DNA of 64,000 bases from Candidatus Leptovillus affinis. Lineage in GTDB: Bacteria; Chloroflexota; Anaerolineae; Promineifilales; Promineifilaceae. The position numbers were made by a program, and so were the translations under genes. Location: NCBI GenBank assembly GCA_016705235.1, contig JADIYP010000002.1, positions 62,001 to 126,000 on the forward strand, in the 5' to 3' direction. Below, in pieces: positions 40,472-47,887 of the stretch. Every line of letters starts with the position of its first letter. The first letter of the stretch is position 1. The notes under the pieces are model-generated. The model made no database searches. It was not told the origin of the DNA and saw nothing but the letters and a program-made list of their open reading frames with translations.

Positions 40472-41341
40472 TTATTGGGGGGTTTGGTCTGAGCGAATGA
40501 TAAGGTGATTGGCCGAAGGATCTTGCAGGTGGAGGTCACGGCCGTTTCGCCCCACAGGCACATCCGCCGCCGCCAATCGCGCAGCCAGCAAATCGACGGC
40601 CGTTTCGTCCGGCAAAAGAATTTCATACCACAACAATCTGGCCTGGTCGGGCGCTGGCGGCGGCGCGCCCACGCCGGCCCAGGTATTCAACCCCAGGTGG
40701 TGGTGATAGCCGCCAGCGGCCACAAAACTGGCCGAACCGCCCATCTGGACAATCATGTCAAACCCCAGTTGGTCTACATAAAACTCAATGGTCGGGGCCA
40801 TGCGGCTGATGTGCAGGTGGACGTGCCCCATGGTGGTGGCCGCGGGCAGATGGGACCACACGGCCGTTTCCGCCGACAATTCGCCCAACACGCCATCCAC
40901 ATCAAACGGTTCGGTGGTCATCGCCAGCCGCCCGCCAACAGACGGCCATTCCGACCGGGGGCGGTCGCGGTAAATTTCAATACCATGCCCGTCCGGGTCG
41001 GTGAGATACAGCGCCTCGCTGACGGCATGGTCAGATGCGCCGCTAATCGGGGTTTGGTGCTGGATAAAGTGGTAAAGCGTCTGGGCCAGGGCCAGGCGCG
41101 AGGGCAGCAGCAAGGCAAAATGATACAGGCCGGTAACGCCGCGCGACGGCCGTGCGCCAGGCTGCTCTTGTAACCTCAGCAAAGGACGCTGCGGTGTGCC
41201 GAGAACGGCCGTATCCCCTTCCCGATCCAATAAGCGCAGGCCAATCTGCTCCTGGTAATAAGCCAGCGAGCGGGATAGGTCGGCTACGGTTAGGGCGACC
41301 TGCCCCATGCGGGTTTCAGGCGGTAAAGGTGTCGCGTTCAT
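40472..41341 (-). CDS. VOC (glyoxalase/dioxygenase) family protein with two VOC domains
   Basis: 289 residues from the ATG at 41341, which overlaps the TAA of the preceding gene by one base (TAATG); the frame extends eight codons further, but coupling decides. Two VOC modules can be read: 'MGQVALTVADLSRSLAYYQE' opening the first and 'MGHVHLHISRMAPTIEFYVD' opening the second, with metal-binding candidates in 'YHFALLLP', 'GHGIEIYRDRP', 'YHHHLGLNTW' and 'LLWYEILLP'. The layout is that of CatE-type (catechol 2,3-dioxygenase-like) proteins common in Bacillus and Chloroflexota. The substrate is unknown. Confidence 0.85.
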   Translation of the reverse strand: MNATPLPPETRMGQVALTVADLSRSLAYYQEQIGLRLLDREGDTAVLGTPQRPLLRLQEQPGARPSRGVTGLYHFALLLPSRLALAQTLYHFIQHQTPISGASDHAVSEALYLTDPDGHGIEIYRDRPRSEWPSVGGRLAMTTEPFDVDGVLGELSAETAVWSHLPAATTMGHVHLHISRMAPTIEFYVDQLGFDMIVQMGGSASFVAAGGYHHHLGLNTWAGVGAPPPAPDQARLLWYEILLPDETAVDLLAARLAAADVPVGRNGRDLHLQDPSANHLIIRSDQTPQ

Positions 41342-41910
41342 TAATTTTGCACCAACCGGGTCCAATCGCGTAGGGAACCTAGCAGGCGTTCCAGGCGCAG
41401 GCGCATGGCTTCATCGGTGAGACGGCCGTCTTCGTCGAAGTATTGGCCAGCGCGGGCAACCATCAATTCTGGCCGCGCCATCACGTAGGTCTGATTATGG
41501 CTCAAAATCTCGCGTAAATGCAATTGGGCGCGCAGTGTGCCATACATGCCGCCAGCGCCCATCATCGCCACCGTTTTGCCATCCAGCGGCGCGCGATCAT
41601 CGGGGCCTTTACGGGAAGCCCAATCGATGGCGTTTTTCAGGACGCCGGGAATCGTGTAATTGTATTCAGGTGTGGCAATCAACAAGGCATCGGCGCGTTT
41701 GATGGCCTCGCGAAATGCCATCACCGGAGCAGGCGTGCCGATGGCTTCCACATCGGCGTTAAAAAACGGGATGTCGTCTAAATCAAATATCTCCAGGGTG
41801 GTGTTCTGGGGCAGCAGGTGTTGGGCATTGCACAATAAAGCGCGGTTGTAAGATTTACGGCGCAGGCTGCCAGCAATGCCTAAAATGTGGATTGAATTGT
41901 CAATCATCAA
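41341..41910 (-). CDS. NADPH-dependent FMN reductase (ChrR/YieF type)
   Basis: 189 residues with the flavodoxin-like fold of this family: 'ILGIAGSLRRKSYNRALL' gives the FMN phosphate loop, and 'ATPEYNYTIPGVLKNAIDWA' the second flavin-binding loop with the PEYN signature. Such enzymes reduce FMN, quinones or chromate using NAD(P)H in the cytosol. Two Met codons (41910 and 41907) are possible starts. It is coupled to the VOC gene downstream through a TAATG overlap and lies 16 bases after the pirin gene, so these form one operon, plausibly a redox or aromatic stress set. Confidence 0.88.
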   Translation of the reverse strand: MMIDNSIHILGIAGSLRRKSYNRALLCNAQHLLPQNTTLEIFDLDDIPFFNADVEAIGTPAPVMAFREAIKRADALLIATPEYNYTIPGVLKNAIDWASRKGPDDRAPLDGKTVAMMGAGGMYGTLRAQLHLREILSHNQTYVMARPELMVARAGQYFDEDGRLTDEAMRLRLERLLGSLRDWTRLVQN

Positions 41911-41926
41911 TTACTCCGGTGTGAGT

Positions 41927-42712
41927 TTAAGAAACCATGAACGGCTTTAGATAAAACGAGAGATAGTTGAGCGGCTGGTCGCCGGCCTGGATCACGGCCG
42001 TTTCCGCCTGTGGTTTGGCCAGAACAACATCGTACAAGCCGATTTCCTGGGTGATGTGTGGGGTTTGGAAACGGCCGTCGCCAGCCACAAAATAGAGAAA
42101 TAATTCCTCGCCGGGCTGCGGCGGCTCCAGCGCCGCCTGTCCGCCAGCGGGCAATAAGGTACTCGTCAGGCGGGCATCCACATGCGCATCGGTGGCCCCG
42201 TTTGGCCCGATAATTTCGCGCACGACGCCATCACCCAGGCGGCGCGGCGGCATGTCGGCCAGTTGGATTTGCTCGTAATGCGGCGGGAGATCCCTAAACT
42301 GCGGCTCGGCCACATACCAGATCTGGATCACGCGGGCGTAGTCGTCGCTGCGGTTGAGTTCTTGATGCTGGATAAAGCTGCCGGAAAACATGCGCTGCAC
42401 CTCGCCGGCGCGAATCACGCCCCGGCCTCCGGTTGTGTCTTCGTGGTAGAGTTCGCCGTCGATGACATAGGTGTAAATTTCCAGGCCGCGATGTGGGTGC
42501 CAGGTGAAGCCGTTGCGCGGGGCAATCTGGGTCATATGGGCAGTCAACATGCCGCTCAGCCGCTGCAAAGGACTCCAGCCGCCCACGGCAAAATGAGAAG
42601 TCAGCCAGTGAACCGGGTGAACGACGGGAAACGTATCCGCCGGGTAATAAAGCAGATCGCCCTGAACATCTAAACCGCTTATGGCGCTGGCAAACAAGTC
42701 TGTCTGGTGCAT
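41927..42712 (-). CDS. Pirin family protein
   Basis: 261 residues, two cupin halves. The N-terminal cupin has the pirin signature 'FTWHPHRGLEIYTYVIDGEL' with His72 and His74, and 'GSFIQHQELN' carrying the third His and the Glu of the metal site. Pirins bind iron; some are quercetinases, others bind regulators, and the role of this one cannot be read. GAGG lies before the ATG at 42712. A strong hairpin separates it from yceI upstream, so expression may be partly uncoupled from the TetR-controlled promoter there. Confidence 0.9.
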   Translation of the reverse strand: MHQTDLFASAISGLDVQGDLLYYPADTFPVVHPVHWLTSHFAVGGWSPLQRLSGMLTAHMTQIAPRNGFTWHPHRGLEIYTYVIDGELYHEDTTGGRGVIRAGEVQRMFSGSFIQHQELNRSDDYARVIQIWYVAEPQFRDLPPHYEQIQLADMPPRRLGDGVVREIIGPNGATDAHVDARLTSTLLPAGGQAALEPPQPGEELFLYFVAGDGRFQTPHITQEIGLYDVVLAKPQAETAVIQAGDQPLNYLSFYLKPFMVS

Positions 42713-42737
42713 GAGACCTCACGGGTGCTGAATTAGA

Positions 42738-42776
42738 AGAACGGCCGTTTGCTGAGAAACGGCCGTTCTTTATTTT
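42738..42776. terminator. Hairpin built from two ACGGCCGT motifs between yceI and the pirin gene
   Basis: AGAACGGCCGTTT (42738-42750) pairs perfectly with AAACGGCCGTTCT (42757-42769) over 13 bp with a six-base loop. It is followed by TTTATTTT on the plus strand; on the transcribed minus strand the following run is TTCTTCTAATT, weaker. It looks like an intrinsic terminator or attenuator. Each arm is itself the overrepresented palindrome. Confidence 0.7.
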
Positions 42777-42817
42777 AGGGGATTGCGCGCAGGAACCGTC
42801 GTGTTCCCATCAAACGC

Positions 42818-43357
42818 TTAGGCGGGTGCATTTTCCGGCTGTTTGACCAGCTCCAGCTCGATTTCGATATTGATTTTTTCGCCCACCAGCACGCCGCCGG
42901 TCTCCAGGGCCTGATTCCAGTTAAGGCCCCAATCTTTACGATTCAGGCTGCCGCTGGCCGAAAAACCGGCGCTGGTCGTGCCCCAGGGGCTTTTGGCTTC
43001 GCCGGCATATTCCACGTCCAGAACAACTTCGCGGGTAATGCCGCGAATTGTCAGGTCGCCAATCAATTTGGCGGTGTCGGCGTCGATTTGTTCTACGCGG
43101 GTGCTTTGGAAGGTCATGGTAGGATATTCGGCCACGTTGAAGAAGTCTGGGGAAACCAGATGGCCATCACGCTGTTGGTCGCGGGTATTGACGCTGGACA
43201 AATTCACGGTAATGGAAACGGCCGTTTCCGTCGGATTGTCCAGGTTCAAGTTCACGCTGCCTTCCCAGGTTTCAAAACGGCCGCGAACCTTCGAAATCAT
43301 CATGTGCCGCGCCGAAAAATTGATGCTGGAATGCGAGTAATCAATTTGCCAGGTCAT
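42818..43357 (-). CDS. YceI-family lipid-binding protein
   Basis: 179 residues, full family length, with 'WQIDYSHSSINFSARHMMIS' and 'VRGRFETWEGSVNLN' at the start, 'HLVSPDFFNVAEYPTMTFQS' in the middle and 'ISLNRKDWG'-type 'GSLNRKDWGLNWN' near the end, the hallmark positions of the YceI beta-barrel that binds isoprenoid-like lipids. No signal peptide is seen, so it is the cytoplasmic form common in Gram-positive-like lineages. AAGGAG precedes the ATG. Its promoter (43441-43469) overlaps a candidate TetR operator, and tetR is divergent, so local repression is likely. Confidence 0.9.
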   Translation of the reverse strand: MTWQIDYSHSSINFSARHMMISKVRGRFETWEGSVNLNLDNPTETAVSITVNLSSVNTRDQQRDGHLVSPDFFNVAEYPTMTFQSTRVEQIDADTAKLIGDLTIRGITREVVLDVEYAGEAKSPWGTTSAGFSASGSLNRKDWGLNWNQALETGGVLVGEKINIEIELELVKQPENAPA

Positions 43358-43410
43358 TTGTTATAATCTCCTTGTCTTGTAAACAGTTGGTTTTAGTTTT
43401 GGTTTGCAAT

Positions 43411-43464
43411 AAGTGGACTTCAGTCCGCATTTCTGGTATGATAATAACGGACTAGGGTCCACTT
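43411..43464. promoter_or_regulatory. Pair of candidate TetR operators, GGAC-N4-GTCC
   Basis: GGACTTCAGTCC (43415-43426) and GGACTAGGGTCC (43449-43460) are both GGAC-N4-GTCC, and with flanks AAGTGGAC.../...GTCCACTT they form a larger inverted repeat (43411-43427 and 43448-43464). One site fills the spacer of the yceI promoter; the other lies just after its predicted start. Centres are 34 bp apart. Confidence 0.7.
43414..43442 (+). promoter_or_regulatory. Candidate tetR promoter overlapping the operators
   Basis: TGGACT (43414-43419, 4 of 6 matches to the -35 consensus), a 17-base spacer and TATGAT (43437-43442). It would give a leader of about 70 bases before the ATG at 43521 and would be self-repressed through the operator it overlaps. 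Confidence 0.4.
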
Positions 43465-43469
43465 GTCAA
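43441..43469 (-). promoter_or_regulatory. Sigma-70 promoter of yceI
   Basis: On the minus strand consensus TTGACA (43469-43464), a 17-base spacer that is almost entirely the operator GGACCCTAGTCC with flanks, and TATTAT (43446-43441). Repressor bound in the spacer would exclude RNA polymerase. Leader length to the ATG at 43357 is about 75 bases, with AAGGAG. Confidence 0.82.
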
Positions 43470-43520
43470 GGGCGAATTTCAATACGCGCAGCAAAACGAT
43501 GGCCAAACAGGCGAAATAAA

Positions 43521-44210
43521 ATGGACAATCCGATAACAAACTTATCTTTAAACCCCAACATTCCCCTGGGAAATGTCGACGATGGGCAAAAATCAGAGCG
43601 GCGTGACGCCGCCGCCAACCGCAAACTGATTTTGTCCACGGCCGAGGCGCTATTTAACGAGCATGGCGTCGCCAACATCAACATGGCCGACATTGCCCAG
43701 GCGGCCGGCGTGGGCAAAGGCACGCTCTACCGCCGCTTCACCAGCAAAGCCGAATTGTGCCTGGGCCTGATGGATGAGCAGATGACCACCTTTCAAAACC
43801 AGATGCTGGCCCAATTTCGGCAGATGACGGCCGGCAGCGTGCCCTATATGACGCAGTTGGAATTTTTTCTGGATGCCCTGGTCAGGTTCACGGAAATTCA
43901 CGCGCCGCTGCTGTGTGAAGTCCAGCGAGCCGGGCTGATTCAAGAGGAACACCACATCGAACTGCCACACTTTTGGCAATACATGACGGTGAATGGGCTG
44001 CTGCAAACGGCCGTGTCCGCCCAAGAACTCCCCGCAGGATTGGACATTGCTTACCTGGCCGATGCAATTTTAGCGACTGTCAAAGCAGACATCTTTCAAT
44101 ACCAACGCCAGGTGCGCCAATTCTCGGTTGATCGCATCAGCGAAGGGGTGCGGGTTCTCGTCGGCGGCCTGCGCTCCTGTTCGCCAGCAGAAACAAAAGC
44201 TGGAGATTAG
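43521..44210 (+). CDS. TetR-family transcriptional repressor
   Basis: 229 residues from the ATG at 43521; the frame is open back to 43413, but that would cover its own operators. The HTH is clear: 'ILSTAEALFNEHGVANINMA' then 'IAQAAGVGKGTLYRRFTSKA', with the usual GTLYRRF recognition helix end. The C-terminal ligand domain is helical and unassigned. The gene is divergent from yceI, with two GGAC-N4-GTCC sites in between, so it most likely represses yceI and itself. The inducer is unknown; pirin, FMN reductase and VOC neighbours suggest a lipid, quinone or aromatic stress signal (inference). Confidence 0.88.
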   Translation: MDNPITNLSLNPNIPLGNVDDGQKSERRDAAANRKLILSTAEALFNEHGVANINMADIAQAAGVGKGTLYRRFTSKAELCLGLMDEQMTTFQNQMLAQFRQMTAGSVPYMTQLEFFLDALVRFTEIHAPLLCEVQRAGLIQEEHHIELPHFWQYMTVNGLLQTAVSAQELPAGLDIAYLADAILATVKADIFQYQRQVRQFSVDRISEGVRVLVGGLRSCSPAETKAGD

Positions 44211-44236
44211 GCGGCTTCCCCCCTAATCTCCAGCTT
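44197..44236. terminator. Perfect 14-bp stem-loop between convergent genes
   Basis: AAGCTGGAGATTAG (44197-44210) and CTAATCTCCAGCTT (44223-44236) are exact complements around a 12-base loop. The stem includes the tetR stop codon. It can serve as a terminator for tetR and for the convergent SDR gene, although T-runs are lacking. Confidence 0.65.
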
Positions 44237-44276
44237 GCAATTGCCGGTTACAAAACTCCCTTCCCCAACTTCACAA

Positions 44277-44894
44277 TCAAGAAATAGACGGCGACTGGCG
44301 CAAAAACGCATCATCAGTCAGTTGCTTCAGGACAAACTCGGCCACATCGGCGCGCGACACCTGACCCGCTTTGATGTCTTTACCAAGGCCAAAAGCGTAA
44401 TTGCCGGTCCGCGGCCCATCGGTCAGACCGCCAGGGCGCACAATCACCCAATCCAGGTTGCTGGCTTTGACCAGCGTTTCTTGTTTTTCTTTCTCTTCCA
44501 TGGCCGCCTTGAGAACGGTTTTCATGAGCATTTTAAAGGCAAACGGCACCTGATCTTTGCTATCGCCCACGCCAATAGAACTCACGACAATCAGTCGGCG
44601 CACATCTGCCGCCTGCATGGCGTCGATGATGTGCCGCGTGCCGGAAGAAACCACGTCGCCAGGGTTATTGGCCGTGCCCCCCAGACTGCAAATGACGGCT
44701 TCGGCCTGGGCGACGCACTCGGCCACATCGGCCGGGCGCAGCACATCACCGGATATCACGGTAAGTTGCGGATGGGAAAAGTCAAATTCGGCCGGGTTGC
44801 GCATGAGCGCCTTTACGTCGTGCCCCTGGGCCAAAGCCTGTTCCAGGGCCTGGCGGCCGACACCTCGGCTGCCACCAAAAAGTGCGATTTTCAT
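44277..44894 (-). CDS. NAD(P)-binding atypical SDR/NmrA-like protein
   Basis: 205 residues. The Rossmann motif 'MKIALFGGSRGVGRQALEQA' (GGSRGVG) starts the protein, and 'VISGDVLRPADVAECV', 'AVICSLGGTANNPGDV' and 'RRLIVVSSIGVGD' follow the order of atypical short-chain dehydrogenases related to NmrA and biliverdin reductase B. The Tyr-x3-Lys pair is not evident; 'LDWVIVRPGGLTDGP' is the typical late strand. Such proteins reduce flavins or quinones or sense NADPH state. GGAG lies before the ATG. It is convergent with tetR and followed upstream by the uninterrupted repeat copy at 44946. Confidence 0.82.
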   Translation of the reverse strand: MKIALFGGSRGVGRQALEQALAQGHDVKALMRNPAEFDFSHPQLTVISGDVLRPADVAECVAQAEAVICSLGGTANNPGDVVSSGTRHIIDAMQAADVRRLIVVSSIGVGDSKDQVPFAFKMLMKTVLKAAMEEKEKQETLVKASNLDWVIVRPGGLTDGPRTGNYAFGLGKDIKAGQVSRADVAEFVLKQLTDDAFLRQSPSIS

Positions 44895-44945
44895 TGTTCA
44901 GTTCTCCAGATGTTTTGGGCTTTATGATTTGCAGGATTGTAAATG

Positions 44946-45026
44946 CTCAGGTTTCTCTGGCAAGACCCCAAGGGTTTGATACCCAAAAAATATAAATTCT
45001 CAGGAGCAAACCCTTGGGGTCTGTAT
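44946..45026. repeat. Palindromic dispersed element (copy 2, uninterrupted)
   Basis: GACCCCAAGGGTTT (44964-44977) and AAACCCTTGGGGTC (45008-45021) bound a core of 58 bp. In reverse complement it matches copy 1 (1116-1389) base by base outside the MITE, including the flanks, with only a few differences. It serves as the empty site that proves the MITE insertion in copy 1. Confidence 0.85.
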
Positions 45027-45076
45027 AAGTATGCGGAATTTTAACAAAGCCCTGAAACCAAGCATAATAACCCTCA

Positions 45077-45742
45077 TTATTCGCTCAGGCCATCAAGCAG
45101 GATGGCCAAATTTCGGTAGTCGGCGGCGCTGTGAATGACGTGGGGGAAGGTCATGGCTTCTTGCGCGGAAAGGGCTGTGTTGATGACTACAACGTCCATA
45201 CCGGCGCGGCGGGCAGCTTCGATGCCGGCGCGGGAATCTTCAAAGACGAGGCAGGCGCCCGGCGATTCCTGAAGTCTGCGGGCCGTTGTGAGGAATATTT
45301 CCGGGTCTGGTTTGCCATTTTGCACGTCGTGGGCGCCGACAACGGCCGTAAACATCTCCTGCAACCCCAAGCCATCCAACACAAACCGGATATTGTCGGC
45401 GCCGGCCGAGGTGGCAACGGCCGTTTTCATTCCCACACCCAGACTTTGCCGCAAAAACGCGGTCAGGCCAGCAATTTCGCGCAGTTGCGGGGCATAAATC
45501 GCCCGATACTGCACTTCTTTATTGTGGGCAATGCGGTCGATTTCCACGGCCGTCACGTCGCGCCCCAATACTTCGCGCACGGTTTCCGCGTTGGTCTTGC
45601 CGCTCAAGCGGCGATGAAATTCGGCTTCGGACATTTGGATGCCCAGGTTGGCAAACGAGGCCAGCCAGGCCTGAATGTGGTACGGCATGTTGTCGATGAG
45701 CGTACCATCCATATCGAAAATGAAGGCTGAATATTGTTTCAT
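45077..45742 (-). CDS. HAD-superfamily hydrolase (beta-phosphoglucomutase/phosphatase-like)
   Basis: 221 residues from the ATG at 45742, seven bases after a promoter -10 box; the frame continues to 45811 but that would include the promoter. HAD motif I is 'AFIFDMDGTLIDN' (Asp10 nucleophile, Asp12), motif II lies at 'VATSAGADN', the motif III Lys at NGKPDPEIF, and motif IV at 'LVFEDSRAGIEAARRAGM'. A helical cap follows motif I, as in the beta-phosphoglucomutase subgroup. It acts on a small phosphorylated metabolite in the cytosol. It is divergent from the glycoside hydrolase gene, the two promoters lying back to back in about 100 bases. Confidence 0.9.
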   Translation of the reverse strand: MKQYSAFIFDMDGTLIDNMPYHIQAWLASFANLGIQMSEAEFHRRLSGKTNAETVREVLGRDVTAVEIDRIAHNKEVQYRAIYAPQLREIAGLTAFLRQSLGVGMKTAVATSAGADNIRFVLDGLGLQEMFTAVVGAHDVQNGKPDPEIFLTTARRLQESPGACLVFEDSRAGIEAARRAGMDVVVINTALSAQEAMTFPHVIHSAADYRNLAILLDGLSE

Positions 45743-45749
45743 GCGCGGG

Positions 45750-45778
45750 ACTGTAACAGCCATTTGTTTGCCGGTCAA
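45750..45778 (-). promoter_or_regulatory. Leaderless promoter of the HAD gene
   Basis: On the minus strand TTGACC (45778-45773), a 17-base spacer, TACAGT (45755-45750), then exactly seven bases to the ATG at 45742. The transcript should start at the start codon; no ribosome site exists. Confidence 0.8.
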
Positions 45779-45804
45779 CCGCTCTGCTCTGGCAATTTGG
45801 GGCG

Positions 45805-45833
45805 GTGACACAACGGCCGTTCTCAGCTACACT
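45805..45833 (+). promoter_or_regulatory. Leaderless promoter of the glycoside hydrolase gene
   Basis: GTGACA (45805-45810), a 17-base spacer, TACACT (45828-45833), then seven bases to the ATG at 45841. An ACGGCCGT motif sits in the spacer. It mirrors the divergent HAD promoter. Confidence 0.75.
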
Positions 45834-45840
45834 TCCTGTT

Positions 45841-47887
45841 ATGGAAACATCCACCACAGTCATCCACGTTTTGCAGCGCATCTGGTTAGCCGCACGGCCG
45901 TTTCTGCTGGCGCTCATTCTATGCCTGTCCATCACCATCTACTGGCTGGATTCTTCCGCCACTCCTACACGCAGCCACACGCTGTTGGCCCAAACGGCCG
46001 TCACCCCCACCGACCCCTTCACGCTCACCGACACACTGCCCGCCTACGGCGTCAACCACATCAGCTTCCCCGCTGCCCAACCCACCGGCGCAACCCGCTA
46101 CGCCAACGGCCTTGCCACCGGCGCAGCCTGGAACCGCTGGCCGATGTATTGGTCCAACATCGAACAAACGCCGGGCGTCTTTTCCTGGGCGTATCAAGAC
46201 GCCGCTGTCATCGCCGACATTGGCCACGGGCTGAAGCTAGACGCCATTTTGTTGGGCACGCCCGATGAATACTTCAGTCCGGCCACTTCCACGGCCGAAA
46301 CAGCCAGCAGCGGCGCGTCCGCCGCGCAGCCCACGTCCCCCTTCACGCTGAACGAGATTCAGAGCGGCACGCCTATTGGGTTGTACAACGCCGTTTTTCA
46401 AGATGGCAGCGATACGCCTGGCCCCGGCAAAGCGATTAATCCGGCCAACGTGTGGGCGCGATTTGTGGACACGGCCGTTTCCCGTTACAAACCCGGCGGT
46501 CTCATCGCCCAGCAGCAGGGCTGGCCGGCCGGCGTCGGCGTAACGCATTGGGAAATGTGGAACGAACCCGACCTGCTCAACTTTTGGGATGGCACCACGG
46601 CCGATTATGCCCGTCTGCTGAAAGTGGGTTATCTGGCCGCCAAAAACGCCGACCCCAACGCCCAGATCATCTTTGGCGGGTTGGCCGTCGTTTATAACCC
46701 ATACGATATCCCCTTTCTCAGTTCTGTGTTAGCCATTTACGATCAGGACCCAACGGCCGTGCAGTTCAACTATTTTCATGACATTCTGGCGCTGCACAAC
46801 TACAGCTACGCTTACCGCTCCTGGCGCGCCGTCTACATCGCCGGGCGACGGCTGGCAGCCCGCAACCTGACCAACGCCATCTGGCTCAATGAAACCGGCG
46901 TGCCCGTCTGGGATGACTACCCCGGTCCGATCTGCGAACCAAACAGCCCTTATCGCGCCACCATGACCGAGCAAGCCGACTTTATCATCCAGAGTACGCT
47001 TTATGCCGCCTATGCCGGCGCAGAAAACATTTTCTTTTTCCAGCTTTATGATGACTGCGGCAACGTGGCCCTAAATCCTCCCTACTTTCCGCCGGAGCTT
47101 TCCGCCGGAGCAGTGCGCCTCCGGTCCGCCGCCGGATTACGCCGGGGACGCGTTCGGCTTTTTTCGCAACGAGGTGGGCGCGGCCTGTTATGCCAACCAC
47201 CCGGCAGCAGGCACGGCCCGCCCCAGTCTGGCCGCTTTCCAAACATTGACCGATTATTTCCGCAATGTAGACGCTTTGTGGCGGCTGCGACCGGGCGGCG
47301 CGCAAGAGTGGGTTGCTTTTTACCGCCCAGATACGCAGTCGCGCATTGTGGGCTTGTGGGCGCTGACAAATGTGGGGCAAACGGCCGTTATCACCAGCAC
47401 CAACAGCGCGCAAACCGGCCTGCTCATCCACCCGGACGGCCTCACCGAAACGATTACGGCGGCCAACGGGGTATTTACGCTGACTTTACCGGCGGCCACC
47501 AACACCAACACCCCTACCGACCTGCCCATCAATCCCATCGGCGGACGGCCGTATCTGCTCATTGAGCCAGACACAATGCCCCCGACCGTAGCCGTCGCGG
47601 CGCCGCCTATTGCGGCAGTATCGGTTGTGGTGCAGTGGTCGGGGCAAGATTTGGGCAGCGGCATGGCATCCTATGACGTTCTTGTCAGCCGCGACAACAG
47701 CTTTCCTACCGCCTGGCTGCTAGACACAACGGCCGTTTCCGGCGTGTATCCGTTGGAAATGGGTCATACCTATACCTTCAGGGTGATGGGGCAAGACAAA
47801 GCGGGGAATGTAAGTGGGGAAACGGCCGTAACCGTTGTAGCTCCTATACTCGATAAAACGTTATACCTGCCGTCGGTAACGCGCTAA
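45841..47887 (+). pseudogene. Secreted clan-A glycoside hydrolase, frameshifted by a 13-bp tandem duplication
   Basis: The frame from 45841 begins with a membrane/signal segment (about 12-35) and a clan GH-A barrel resembling GH39/GH5: 'VTHWEMWNEPDLLNFWDGTT' (NEP, acid/base Glu) and 'AIWLNETGVPVWDDY' (nucleophile candidate Glu). At 47086-47111 TTTCCGCCGGAGC occurs twice in tandem; deleting one copy joins '...NPPYFPPE' in-frame to 'QCASGPPPDYAGDAFGFFRN', and the frame then runs to 47887 with a fibronectin-like domain ('PTVAVAAPPIAAVSVVVQWS') and the end LYLPSVTR. As it stands, translation goes out of frame and stops at 47565. Seven ACGGCCGT motifs lie in it. Confidence 0.85.
47086..47111. repeat. 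13-bp tandem duplication causing the frameshift
   Basis: TTTCCGCCGGAGC at 47086-47098 is repeated exactly at 47099-47111. Thirteen is not a multiple of three, so the second copy shifts the frame; removing it restores a single long protein. Replication slippage could both create and remove it. Confidence 0.9.

Noticed and set aside
47174..47887. Separate gene for the 3' part of the glycoside hydrolase
   Set aside because: It lacks a start signal, and removing one 13-bp repeat joins it to the upstream frame, so it is the tail of one broken gene.
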